64,000 nt of DNA from Desulfovibrio sp. UCD-KL4C (lineage in GTDB: Bacteria > Desulfobacterota > Desulfovibrionia > Desulfovibrionales > Desulfovibrionaceae). Numbering within the stretch: the first letter of the stretch is position 1; each line of letters opens with the position of its first letter. The notes below the pieces were generated by a model that was not told the origin of the DNA, did no database searches, and saw only the letters and a program-made list of their open reading frames with translations. Location of the stretch: NCBI RefSeq assembly GCF_006210265.1, contig NZ_VCNC01000001.1, positions 196,843-260,842 of the forward strand. The letters run 5' to 3'. Positions 1 to 7,993 of this stretch are shown piece by piece. The translations under genes were made by a program, and so were the position numbers.

Positions 1-425
1 TTCGCTTTGCTTCAGACTTTATTTTTGCCGGATATTCTTCAGGAACCCTGTCTTCTTCCATTATGCTCGGGCTAAAAGTTCTTCCGTATTATACTGAGCA
101 GGTATATATAAAAGGGAGAGCTGCAAAAGAACTAGGCTCCTATAAGACTTTTATGCCACGTCCTCCCTACACACACACTAATGCCCGGTGTTTGGCGGGT
201 TATGGAGAATTTTTCGATCTGGAAAACACAGCAAACATTCTAAAGGCTATCAACAGTGAAAATTTCTGGAATAGCTACTCTAAAAGGTTGCCTGAAATTC
301 AAAAGATAGCCTTTGGAGATTATACTCTCGAAGATCCTGAAATCAAAACTTCCAAGCTCATTTTACGTGCATTTATAAAGGGATCGTTTGGGATGGACGC
401 CAGTATTATCAAGATAAAAGAATAG
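1..425 (+). CDS. C-terminal part of a surface-polysaccharide protein, possibly a glycosyltransferase (5' end outside window)
   Basis: The reading frame is open from the first complete codon at position 3, so this is the last ~140 codons of a larger gene and the ATG at 63 is internal. The visible part has a glycine/serine-rich turn (GYSSGTLSSS) followed by an aliphatic strand and YYTEQVYIKG. That resembles the nucleotide-sugar-binding C-terminal half of capsule glycosyltransferases of the sialyl/polysialyltransferase type, but no diagnostic motif can be confirmed. The gene lies just upstream of the phosphoramidate cluster and reads in the same direction, with a 120-bp gap containing a sigma-54-like promoter. 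A polysaccharide role is inferred mainly from context. Confidence 0.4.
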   Translation, partial: RFASDFIFAGYSSGTLSSSIMLGLKVLPYYTEQVYIKGRAAKELGSYKTFMPRPPYTHTNARCLAGYGEFFDLENTANILKAINSENFWNSYSKRLPEIQKIAFGDYTLEDPEIKTSKLILRAFIKGSFGMDASIIKIKE

Positions 426-489
426 CAGCCAGTTAATATATATCCTCAGAAGAGAGAAGAACTCAACTAATAAATGCCTACAAGCATGG

Positions 490-506
490 CGGCATGTAAT
501 TTGCAT
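490..506 (+). promoter_or_regulatory. Candidate sigma-54 (-24/-12) promoter of the phosphoramidate operon
   Basis: The sequence CGGCATGTAATTTGCAT has GG at 491-492 and GC at 503-504 with exactly 10 nt between them, and it fits the TGGCAY-N5-TTGCW consensus except for the first base. Transcription would start near 516, 30 bp before the ATG at 546. No enhancer site or activator gene is seen nearby, so this is a motif-level call. Confidence 0.45.
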
Positions 507-545
507 TAAAAGTATCTTTTCCCCATCAATAAATATGGAGTTCTT

Positions 546-2939
546 ATGAATGTTGCCCTTGGAACAAAAGCAGAAACTTTAAAAGCCTTACTCAATGCGG
601 GTTTTAACGTACCGAAGGTTTTTTATTTTAAAACTGAGGAATGGGAAAAGGATTTAGATGCTATTTTAAACAGTATTTATCAAAATTTTGCTGAATACAA
701 TTTTATTATTGTGCGTAGTAGTGCCATTGCTGAGGATGGTCACACTGCTTCTGCAGCGGGTGCTTTTGAATCAATTCTTAATATTGATATTAACAATCGC
801 TGCTTTCTAAAAAAAGCTATAACGAAAGTAATTGCCTCTTATGACCGCTCCGAAGGGGATCAGGTTCTAATCCAACCCATGATTTCTGATATTGAAGCCA
901 GCGGGGTAATTATGACCCGTTGCCTCGAAGATGGATCTCCTTACTATGTAATCAATTATGATGATGAATCAGGAAAAACCGACTCCATTACTGGTGGGAG
1001 CGGCGCAAGTAAAACCATCTACATCTATAAAGGTTTTTCTCTGGAAGATTTTAGCTCCAAGCGTGTCAAAAAAATGATGGAGCTTGTTTATTCTTTGGAA
1101 AAGGTATTTCTAAAAATTCCATTAGATATTGAATTTGCCCTCGACCGTAACTTTAAGATGCACCTTTTTCAGGTTCGTAAAATTTGCACGGTGAAAAACT
1201 GGCACCCAAATGTAGAGAGCATTGTTTCCACCAAAATCCGTTTTGTTGAAAATTTTGTTTCCAACTACTTTAAAAAGCGATTTGGCGTTTTTGGTGAGCG
1301 GACAATTTTGGGAGTTATGCCTGATTGGAACCCCGCGGAAATAATAGGAGTCACACCAAAACCTCTTGCGGCCTCGCTATACCGTGAGATTATAACCCGC
1401 TCAACATGGAGAAAAAGTAGAGAAATGATGGGGTATAAAAAAAATGCTCCGGAAGAGCTCATGGTTTTGGTGGCCGGTCGACCCTACATTGATGTCCGCA
1501 ACAGTTTTAACTCCTTTTTACCCGCAGGTCTAAAGCCTGAAGTCGCAGAAAAAGTTGTGAGCGGTTATATTGAGCGTTTGGACAATAACCCTAAATTTCA
1601 TGATAAAGTTGAATTTGAGATTGCGGCAACTATCTTTGACCCTTGTTTTGATGATAATTTTAAAAGACGTTATCCTAGTCTTTTAACTGAATCCGAATTT
1701 AACCAATACAGAGAAAAACTGCTTGAACTGACGAATTTTAATCTCGACCAGAAAAACACCCTGCTGCCTGCTTATGAAAGTATAGAACTGTTAAAATCCC
1801 GGCAAAAAATGTACCCGAAGCTTAGTTGCGATATAAGTTTTTTTGAACTGACTTCTATCCTCCGTTCTCTTTTGGATGATTGTATTGAGTTTGGAACAAT
1901 TCCATTTTCCATTATTGCACGGCACGGTTTTATTGCAGAATCCCTGCTGAGAAGCCTTATACACAAAAAGGGAATCAGCAAGGAACGGGTGGAAGAGTTC
2001 AAAAGATCCATCACAACTGTTTCCGGTGAAATGAGCAAACACTTTAATGAAATCTGTTCAAGCGGTGGTGATAATGAAGTCGCAAAAAAAGATTTTATAG
2101 CCAAATATGGACATTTGCGCCCTGGAACTTATGACATCCTTTCGTTAAAATACTCAGACAGGGAAAATTTATTTTTAAATATTTCGAGTTGCCAGACAGC
2201 AGATCAAATTCACAAAGATTTTGTTTTAAGCTCATCTGAGCGCAAAGCCATGAATAAAATTTTAACAGGAAGCGGAATAGAAAGCGTTGATGCAGAGTTT
2301 TTCCTTGAATACGCCGCCAAAGCTATTTCCGGCAGGGAATATGCCAAATTCATCTTTACAAGAAACCTGTCCCTCATCCTTGACGGCCTTGGTTTGTGGG
2401 GAGAAAAAATAGGGTTGGCCAAGGAAGAAGTAGCCATGCTTAACCTGCCTGACATAATGGATTCGCTTTACTCTCATCTCGATAGTTCTGTTTATGGACA
2501 TTATGAAGAATTGGTCCGCAAAGGTAAAAAGCAGTATGAGTTGGCAAACTACTTCAAGTTAAGCTACTTGATCCGCTCTTCTGCTGACGTTTATGTTGTT
2601 CCCCAGCATCGATGTGCTCCAAATTTTATTACCAGCAAAAGAGTTGAAGCGCCCATAGTTATCGTCAGCAACACTTCCACGGAAAGTGAAAACCTGGCAG
2701 GGGCAATCGTTTGTATTGAAAGTGCAGACCCAGGGTATGACTGGATTTTTACCCGTAAGATAGCAGGGCTGGTGACCAAGTACGGTGGTACCAACTCACA
2801 CATGGCTATCCGCTGTGCAGAGTATGGATTGCCCGCAGTAATTGGTTGTGGGGAAATGCTTTATGATAAAATAAGTGGTGCCAGCTTTTGCTGTCTTGAT
2901 GCGGACCTAAAAAAGATTACCCCTTGCGAGATGAAATAG
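546..2939 (+). CDS. PEP-synthase-like L-glutamine kinase (phosphoramidate pathway, Cj1418 type)
   Basis: The 797-residue protein has the two-part build of PEP synthase/PPDK enzymes. An N-terminal ATP-grasp region carries the VRSSA motif (residues 56-60, IAEDG after it) and GAFES (72-76). A C-terminal phosphohistidine domain carries KYGGTNSHMAIRCAEYG with the catalytic His at about 752. Length and architecture match C. jejuni Cj1418 (about 780 aa), which phosphorylates the amide of L-glutamine using ATP. That function is inferred here because the gene is followed by the Cj1417-, Cj1416- and Cj1415-type partners. It could otherwise be an unspecified PEP-utilising enzyme, but ordinary PEP synthase does not occur with a GATase, a cytidylyltransferase and a CysC homologue. 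The ATG follows a GGAG site. The 3' end precedes the next ATG by 2 bp. Confidence 0.82.
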   Translation: MNVALGTKAETLKALLNAGFNVPKVFYFKTEEWEKDLDAILNSIYQNFAEYNFIIVRSSAIAEDGHTASAAGAFESILNIDINNRCFLKKAITKVIASYDRSEGDQVLIQPMISDIEASGVIMTRCLEDGSPYYVINYDDESGKTDSITGGSGASKTIYIYKGFSLEDFSSKRVKKMMELVYSLEKVFLKIPLDIEFALDRNFKMHLFQVRKICTVKNWHPNVESIVSTKIRFVENFVSNYFKKRFGVFGERTILGVMPDWNPAEIIGVTPKPLAASLYREIITRSTWRKSREMMGYKKNAPEELMVLVAGRPYIDVRNSFNSFLPAGLKPEVAEKVVSGYIERLDNNPKFHDKVEFEIAATIFDPCFDDNFKRRYPSLLTESEFNQYREKLLELTNFNLDQKNTLLPAYESIELLKSRQKMYPKLSCDISFFELTSILRSLLDDCIEFGTIPFSIIARHGFIAESLLRSLIHKKGISKERVEEFKRSITTVSGEMSKHFNEICSSGGDNEVAKKDFIAKYGHLRPGTYDILSLKYSDRENLFLNISSCQTADQIHKDFVLSSSERKAMNKILTGSGIESVDAEFFLEYAAKAISGREYAKFIFTRNLSLILDGLGLWGEKIGLAKEEVAMLNLPDIMDSLYSHLDSSVYGHYEELVRKGKKQYELANYFKLSYLIRSSADVYVVPQHRCAPNFITSKRVEAPIVIVSNTSTESENLAGAIVCIESADPGYDWIFTRKIAGLVTKYGGTNSHMAIRCAEYGLPAVIGCGEMLYDKISGASFCCLDADLKKITPCEMK

Positions 2940-2941
2940 CC

Positions 2942-3577
2942 ATGTCCTTAAAAATTGGTTTGACCATGCGTAGCTGTGACGCAGTAGAGTATGTGGAGCC
3001 ACGTCATGGATTAGCCCTTGATTGGATTCCATTCATGAAGAATGTTTTTTCTGAGGCTGTTTGGACAGGAATTCCCAATCTGGGGAAAGATGCGGTGCGC
3101 CATATAAGAGGTCTTGGAATAAACGCTTTAATCCTTACCGGCGGTGAGGATTTCGGTAAAAATCCTGCCCGTGATGAGTTGGAGTTTGAGCTTATCAAAT
3201 TCTGCCTTGATAACAGCCATCCAATCTTAGGGATTTGCCGTGGAATGCAGGTTTTAAATTTTTATTTTGGGGGACGAATTTCTTCTGTTGCCAGAGAAAA
3301 GCATGTGGCAACAAATCACAAAATATTTTTAAAAAGAGAAATTTGCGGAGTAACAAAAATTGAAGTAAATTCCTTTCATGCCAATGGGATATCAAGATGT
3401 GATCTAGCCTCAGATTTAATACCGATTGCTGTTGATGAAGATGAAAATATTGAAGCTTTCTATCAAGCTGAAAATAAAATACTGGGTCTAATGTGGCACC
3501 CTGAGCGAACATCAAAATCAAACCGTATTGATTATGAATTAATCCACCTTTTTTTTGGGGGAGGGAACTATGAATAA
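2942..3577 (+). CDS. Class I glutamine amidotransferase-fold hydrolase, probable gamma-glutamyl-CDP-amidate hydrolase (Cj1417 type)
   Basis: This 211-residue protein is of the peptidase C26/GATase1 family. The nucleophile elbow GICRGMQ puts the catalytic Cys at 99, and a late WHPER gives His186 and Glu188, completing the triad. No synthase domain is attached, which suits a stand-alone hydrolase. In the Campylobacter pathway the Cj1417 enzyme cleaves CDP-L-glutamine to glutamate and cytidine diphosphoramidate, and that substrate is inferred here from the neighbours. The ATG at 2942 was chosen over the TTG at 2924, which would overlap the kinase gene by 16 bp. The stop overlaps the next gene's start by 8 bp, implying translational coupling. 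A gamma-glutamyl-GABA hydrolase (PuuD-like) is the main alternative on sequence alone. Confidence 0.8.
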   Translation: MSLKIGLTMRSCDAVEYVEPRHGLALDWIPFMKNVFSEAVWTGIPNLGKDAVRHIRGLGINALILTGGEDFGKNPARDELEFELIKFCLDNSHPILGICRGMQVLNFYFGGRISSVAREKHVATNHKIFLKREICGVTKIEVNSFHANGISRCDLASDLIPIAVDEDENIEAFYQAENKILGLMWHPERTSKSNRIDYELIHLFFGGGNYE

Positions 3578-4980
3578 CGTAGATATTGCTATGGTTGCCA
3601 TTAAAAGAAGTGAATATGAGGGACTTTGTGCTTTTGCCAAGATATTACAGGAAAAAGGGCTGACAGTTGCTTTTTTTCATAAGAAAAATATAGGGTTTAT
3701 TCCTGAAGATAGCCGGAATAGTTTTTTTTTACATTTTGAAATTGAAGAGAGTAAGACTTTAGCTGAAACTGCAAAAATTTTCATCGCAAATGATGGTTTA
3801 AGTTCTTTTTTACCCCGCTTTTTTACGGCAAAAATTATCGCGTTTAACCATGCATTTGATGTGTCTGAAGATCTCTCTAATTCATTAAAGCGTTACTATT
3901 CACAATTTGCGGGTCTTGTGGACTATTATTTTATAGCTCGGATGAAAAATAAAAGATGTGTTTCTTTAGATATTGAAAACGACTTTAATGAACTTTATCC
4001 TCAAAACTTTGTAAAAATTTCTATCATACAAGGCATCGCAATAACTTCACAATAGTTTTCTCCGGCTATGTTAGTATTGAAAATTCCCGCCGTATTTGTA
4101 AAGAAAAATGTATACAGAAAGGAGACGCCATCCTTTTTGCTCCTGTGAATTCCAGCAATGCTATCAGCACGAATCCCATACAAATACATTTGAAAATCTT
4201 AATTGCACTTTTAATTAGATTACCTGAAAAAATAATATGTTATAGACCTTCTCCCAATGATAAAAGAGCTGATGAAATACTAAGCATCACGAATAGATTA
4301 AAAAAATACGCTAATTTCTATTTAGATACATCCAAAAATATCACAGACCAATATTATAAATATTCTATCCTTGTAACAGATCAATCCAATATTAGAGTAA
4401 CGTATACTCTTTCAACATATCAGCCCTATGTACAATATATAGAATCGGAAAACAGCATAGCAAAAGAAGAACTTGGCTACAGAGCAGGAAACATTGAAGG
4501 ATTATTGGGTGCAATTCTTCTTGCATATATCAACCAGAAGAAGGGATCAAATCCTATTGAAGATTTTTTAAATAAGAACTTTCCTAATGATTCAGAAAAA
4601 CAATTTGCCAATGATATCTTAAAAATTTTTAATAACGAAGTTTCTTTAGATTGGACAACACTAAAAACAAATCCTAACAAGCTGTTTAATAGCGACTTGG
4701 ATTACGATTCGCTTATAAGAATTCTTGAACTTCAAGAGCGAAAAATCAGGGAAGCATCTGGTATCCGGGTTTCAATCACTCGCCAAGCCGTATGCAAGCA
4801 TCCTGACGATGCACGGATCAGAGCGTTATATATCATGCCCAAATACAGCATGGCAGTTCTGCTTTTCAAATAAAAACAGATTTAAGCAATTTGAAAAGTA
4901 TGGATAATGGTCTAGAAGAGCTGGAAAAACTTCCTTTAACAAAAAAACAGATTCTAAAAATGATGTTCAACTTACTCTGA
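3570..4980 (+). pseudogene. Frameshifted transferase-like gene inside the phosphoramidate cluster
   Basis: An ATG at 3570 with a strong GGGGGAGGG site opens a frame that stops at 4055. From about 4001 a second frame is open and continues without a start codon to 4871. After about 4807 a third frame gives a protein-like tail (HAQIQHGSSAFQIKTDL..., stop at 4980). Together these read as one protein of about 460 residues broken by at least two, probably more, indels near 4001-4055 and 4750-4860. The layout (N-terminal Rossmann-like half, then ILFAP, then a D-x-SN region) loosely resembles CDP-glycerol/teichoic-type phosphotransferases with a GT-B-like fold. A phosphoramidyl-transferase role is only inferred from position. 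The alternatives are true decay or sequencing error. Confidence 0.55.
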
Positions 4981-4993
4981 AGGTAAAAAGATT

Positions 4994-5740
4994 ATGCAGG
5001 CGATTATTTTAGCCGCAGGACGTGGTTCACGAATGAAAGAGGCAACCAAAGATCTACCCAAATGCCTAGTAGAACTTATGGGCAAACCCCTTTTGCATTG
5101 GCAGCTTGAAGCATTACGCAAGGGCGGATCTAGCGATATTCTTGTCGTACGCGGTTATTTGGCAGAAAAGTTGAGCGGTGATTTTTCTACCGTGGACAAC
5201 TTGCGCTGGGCTGACTCAAATATGGTTGAGACTATGCGTCACGCTTCCGCATGGCTGGGAAAAGGCCCTTCTATTATTGCCTATTCCGATATAGTTTACA
5301 GTGCAGAGCATGTGCAAGCCCTAAATAAAAGCAAGTACGATATTTCGATAACTTACGATTCTCTTTGGGAAAATCTTTGGAAAATACGTTTTGAGGATCC
5401 CTTAAGCGATGCGGAAACTTTTCGCGAAGCGGACGGAAAACTTTTGGAGATAGGCGGCAAGGCGACAAGCATTGATGAAATCAAAGGCCAATACATGGGG
5501 TTATTGCGCTTGACTTCTCGTGGCTGGGCTATTTTTTCAGACCTGTTCTCTGAGTTGGGACAAAAAAAAGTGGATAAACTGGACATGACTGCTTTGTTGC
5601 GTTTACTCCTTGATAAAGGAATAGAAATAGGCGCTGTTTCAGTAGCCGGCAAATGGGCTGAAGTTGATTCCATGGAAGACCTTATAGTCTATGAAAATAT
5701 TTTAGCCCAAACAAAGGCTTGGAGCCATGATTGGCGGTAA
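4994..5740 (+). CDS. Nucleotidyltransferase, probable CTP:phosphoglutamine cytidylyltransferase (Cj1416 type)
   Basis: The protein has 248 residues and opens with the nucleotidyltransferase signature LAAGRGSRM followed by the LPKCLVEL lysine segment. IAYSDIVYS provides the metal-binding Asp in the middle, which is the fold of LicC/GlmU-N-type cytidylyltransferases. In the C. jejuni pathway the equivalent enzyme joins CTP and L-glutamine phosphate to make CDP-L-glutamine. Length (about 250 aa) and clustering with the kinase and amidohydrolase support the same step here. Sequence alone could equally indicate a phosphocholine cytidylyltransferase, but no choline kinase or transporter is present. 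A GAAGG site precedes the ATG, and the next gene starts 15 bp after the stop. Confidence 0.75.
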   Translation: MQAIILAAGRGSRMKEATKDLPKCLVELMGKPLLHWQLEALRKGGSSDILVVRGYLAEKLSGDFSTVDNLRWADSNMVETMRHASAWLGKGPSIIAYSDIVYSAEHVQALNKSKYDISITYDSLWENLWKIRFEDPLSDAETFREADGKLLEIGGKATSIDEIKGQYMGLLRLTSRGWAIFSDLFSELGQKKVDKLDMTALLRLLLDKGIEIGAVSVAGKWAEVDSMEDLIVYENILAQTKAWSHDWR

Positions 5741-5755
5741 TTAAAGGAGTTGAAA

Positions 5756-6526
5756 ATGAAACATGGTGATTTTACGGGATTAGCAAAGGATTATAGCCGG
5801 TACCGCCCTGGGTATTCAGGATTTATTGTTGATTTTATTTGCGATGCGGTAAAAGGGAAATTGGGAAACGAGGGATTAAAGGCTGTTGACGCTGGGGCAG
5901 GAACAGGCATTTTTAGCCGCATGCTGGCAGAGAGAGGTTTTTCTGTTCTGGCAGCTGAGCCCAATAATGATATGCGCAAATTTGGTATTAAGGATTGTGA
6001 AAACTATGATGTTACATACATTGAAAGCCCTGCTGAAAAAATAGATACAGAAGATAATTCCTGCCATTTAATTACTATGGCTTCATCCTTCCACTGGCCA
6101 GATTTTGATCAGGCAATACAGGAATTTAATCGAATTTTGAAATCTAATGGGGTGTTCACTGCCCTTTGGAATACAAGAGCCGTTGAAAGAGATTCCATTA
6201 CAGCGGATATTGAAAAATATTTGCAGGACCTTGTTCCTGAAATGAAAAGAAAATCGTCTGGACGATCTGAGTTTTGTGATAATTTAACAGACCGTTTATC
6301 TAAATGTGGTTCTTTTGGAGATGCAGCATATTTAGAAAGTTTTCATGTAGAAAAACAAACCATTGACCATTATATTGGCCTTTGGCGTTCTGTAAACGAT
6401 GTTCAAGTTCAAGCTGGCCCTGAAAGATTTGAGAAGTTCATTAATTACATAAAAGAAAGAACAAATGGTGAGCCATACATTAACGCACACTATCAAACCC
6501 GTGTATGGGTCGCTCAAAAGAGATAA
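5756..6526 (+). CDS. Class I SAM-dependent methyltransferase, candidate phosphoramidate O-methyltransferase
   Basis: This 256-residue methyltransferase carries motif I VDAGAGTGIFSRML (about residues 45-58), an acidic end of strand 2 (AAEPN), and ASSFHWPDF followed by LKSNGVF, the usual type-11 layout. The start at 5756 was chosen because AAAGGAG lies 8 bp upstream; a TTG at 5750 is the alternative. The gene lies between the cytidylyltransferase and the CysC-like kinase, as methyltransferase genes do in the Campylobacter O-methyl-phosphoramidate locus (Cj1419/Cj1420). The acceptor is therefore inferred to be a phosphoramidate intermediate. A sugar O-methyltransferase is possible. The stop is 2 bp before the next ATG, so the two genes are tightly coupled. 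Confidence 0.7.
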   Translation: MKHGDFTGLAKDYSRYRPGYSGFIVDFICDAVKGKLGNEGLKAVDAGAGTGIFSRMLAERGFSVLAAEPNNDMRKFGIKDCENYDVTYIESPAEKIDTEDNSCHLITMASSFHWPDFDQAIQEFNRILKSNGVFTALWNTRAVERDSITADIEKYLQDLVPEMKRKSSGRSEFCDNLTDRLSKCGSFGDAAYLESFHVEKQTIDHYIGLWRSVNDVQVQAGPERFEKFINYIKERTNGEPYINAHYQTRVWVAQKR

Positions 6527-6528
6527 TT

Positions 6529-7050
6529 ATGAAAGGCAAAGTAATTTGGCTAACAGGTCTGTCAGCATCTGGAAAATCAACAATAGCCCATGAGATACAG
6601 CAACTCCTCAAAAAGCGGAAAATAATTCCGCTACTGCTTGATGGAGATGAGTTTCGTGAGGCTGTGGCTGATCACAACTGCGGACATGACCCCAAAAACA
6701 GGATTATAAATGCATATCGAATTAGCCGCTTTGCCAATTTAGCAGTAAGGCAGGGACTGGTGGTCATTGTGGCCACTATGTCCCTTTACCATGAAATCCA
6801 TAATTGGAACCGTAATAATTTTCCTGATTACTACGAGGTACTTATTAAGGCTGATTTAGAAACATTAAAACAAAGGGACCCTAAAGGGTTGTATAAAAAT
6901 TTTAGCAGTGGAGATGCCCAAAATATTCCCGGAATGGATTTAGAACCCGAATTTCCTTTAAATCCAGACTTGATAATAGAAAATAACGGGCAAATCAATG
7001 AAGTTAAAAAAGTAGCAAAAAGAATATTAAATAATTGCGATCTTCTATAA
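6529..7050 (+). CDS. CysC/APS-kinase-like nucleotide kinase, probable cytidine diphosphoramidate kinase (Cj1415 type)
   Basis: The 173-residue protein has the Walker A sequence GLSASGKST at residues 10-18, the LDGDEFREAV segment and the later KGLYKN motif of adenylylsulfate kinases. No ATP sulfurylase or PAPS enzyme is nearby, and the gene closes a run of glutamine kinase, amidohydrolase, cytidylyltransferase and methyltransferase. It is therefore most likely the 3'-kinase of cytidine diphosphoramidate known from C. jejuni Cj1415, which has the same fold and length (about 170 aa). The ATG at 6529 was preferred over an upstream in-frame start inside the methyltransferase gene. Classical APS kinase activity cannot be excluded by sequence alone. 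Confidence 0.75.
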   Translation: MKGKVIWLTGLSASGKSTIAHEIQQLLKKRKIIPLLLDGDEFREAVADHNCGHDPKNRIINAYRISRFANLAVRQGLVVIVATMSLYHEIHNWNRNNFPDYYEVLIKADLETLKQRDPKGLYKNFSSGDAQNIPGMDLEPEFPLNPDLIIENNGQINEVKKVAKRILNNCDLL

Positions 7051-7208
7051 TCTAACAGCCAGATTAGTCACAAAGTCTTTCGAAAAGACAAATACAAAAT
7101 AGCCTTCATTGTACATGGTGTTATTTTTAAATCCTATAAGTCTACTATTGAAAATATACCTCTGGACCTGATCCATATTTTTTACAATTCTTATCTTCCA
7201 ATTGAAAC
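7051..7208 (+). other. Open protein-like fragment between the kinase stop and the IS66 left end
   Basis: The frame of the CysC-like kinase stays open after its TAA for 158 bp, up to the left terminal repeat of the IS element. It reads protein-like (KIAFIVHGVIFKSYK, then LDLIHIFYNSYLP) but has no ATG, GTG or TTG start. It may be the damaged N-terminus of the glycosyltransferase whose C-terminal part resumes after the element at 9286. No independent function can be assigned. Confidence 0.35.
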
Positions 7209-7231
7209 GTAAGCGCCCAAACACCTGCATC
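7209..7231 (+). repeat. IS66 left terminal inverted repeat
   Basis: It begins GTAAGCGCCCAAAC and pairs with the reverse complement of 9263-9285. The first seven bases are identical, then CCAA and CCTGCA blocks follow with small offsets. Confidence 0.75.
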
Positions 7232-7249
7232 TTCCATTAATTTTCTCAC

Positions 7250-7591
7250 ATGACATACTTCCTCCCATTCAAGGAGGATGAATATGACAAGCAAGCAATG
7301 TCACTGAAAAAACATATTGCAGCATGGGAAAACAGTGCTCTTTCTCAAGCTGAGTATTGCCGCACGCACGGTCTTTCATATAAAGGTTTCGGGTATAATA
7401 AGCGCAAAATTTCTGTGGCAGCAGAACCTTAGAAAGTTATTCCAATTCCGCATATCGTGTCCCGAATGGAAGAACTGAAGCAGAACTGTAAACCGATAAA
7501 ACTTTGTATGGGCGGGAAATTCCATTTAGAAATTGAATCTGATTTTTGTCAGCGCACTTTGAAGCAGCGACTTGAAGTGATTGTCTTCTAA
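7250..7591 (+). pseudogene. Degenerate IS66 TnpA (accessory protein)
   Basis: The sequence encodes AAWENSALSQAEYCRTHGLS, the typical N-terminal helix-turn-helix region of IS66 OrfA. An in-frame stop at 7430-7432 is followed by the rest of the protein in the same frame (PIKLCMGGKFHLEIE ... LKQRLEVIVF) to 7591. The AAGGAGG-linked ATG just downstream of 7268 is out of frame with the body, so the start is also damaged. Confidence 0.75.
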
Positions 7592-7911
7592 TGCTCTAGA
7601 TTGATTCAAAAACTCAGGTGTTCATTGTTCTCGGGACAACGGACATGCGTAAAGCTATCAAAGGTTTGTCCATTGTCGTCGCAGATTATCTAGATTTGAA
7701 TGTTTTTTTCGGTAACTTCTTTGTTTTCTGCAATCGCAATAGAATTTTTGTTAAAATTCGTTATTGGGATCGTAACGGCTTTTGTCTCTGGCAAAAACGT
7801 TTTGAAAAACATCGGTTTTCATGGCCTGAATCAGAAGGAGAGGTATTAGAATTAAGCCATCGACAATTGCGCTGGATTTTAGATGGTCTTGATCCAATGC
7901 AGGTAAAATGA
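7591..7911 (+). pseudogene. Degenerate IS66 TnpB
   Basis: This is a TnpB protein of about 105 codons with the family landmarks TDMRKAIKGL, FVFCNRNRIFVKIRYWDRNGF and LSHRQLRWILDGLD. The original ATG at 7591 overlaps the TnpA stop (TAATG) but has an in-frame TAG as its third codon, so translation from it would terminate at once. The remainder from 7618 is open. Confidence 0.78.
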
Positions 7912-7993
7912 CATCCCTGTTTAAGCTATAAGAACATACTTTTATCATTTTAATTAATTGATATTTGTGAGCTGATTAAATAGATTAAGCATT

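Noticed and set aside
3195-3521. Minus-strand open frames inside the GATase gene
   Set aside because: They overlap a gene with an intact catalytic triad and coupled start, and have no motif of their own.
6529-7050. CysC-like kinase as part of sulfate assimilation
   Set aside because: No ATP sulfurylase, PAPS reductase or sulfotransferase lies nearby, whereas all other enzymes of the CDP-amidate route flank it.
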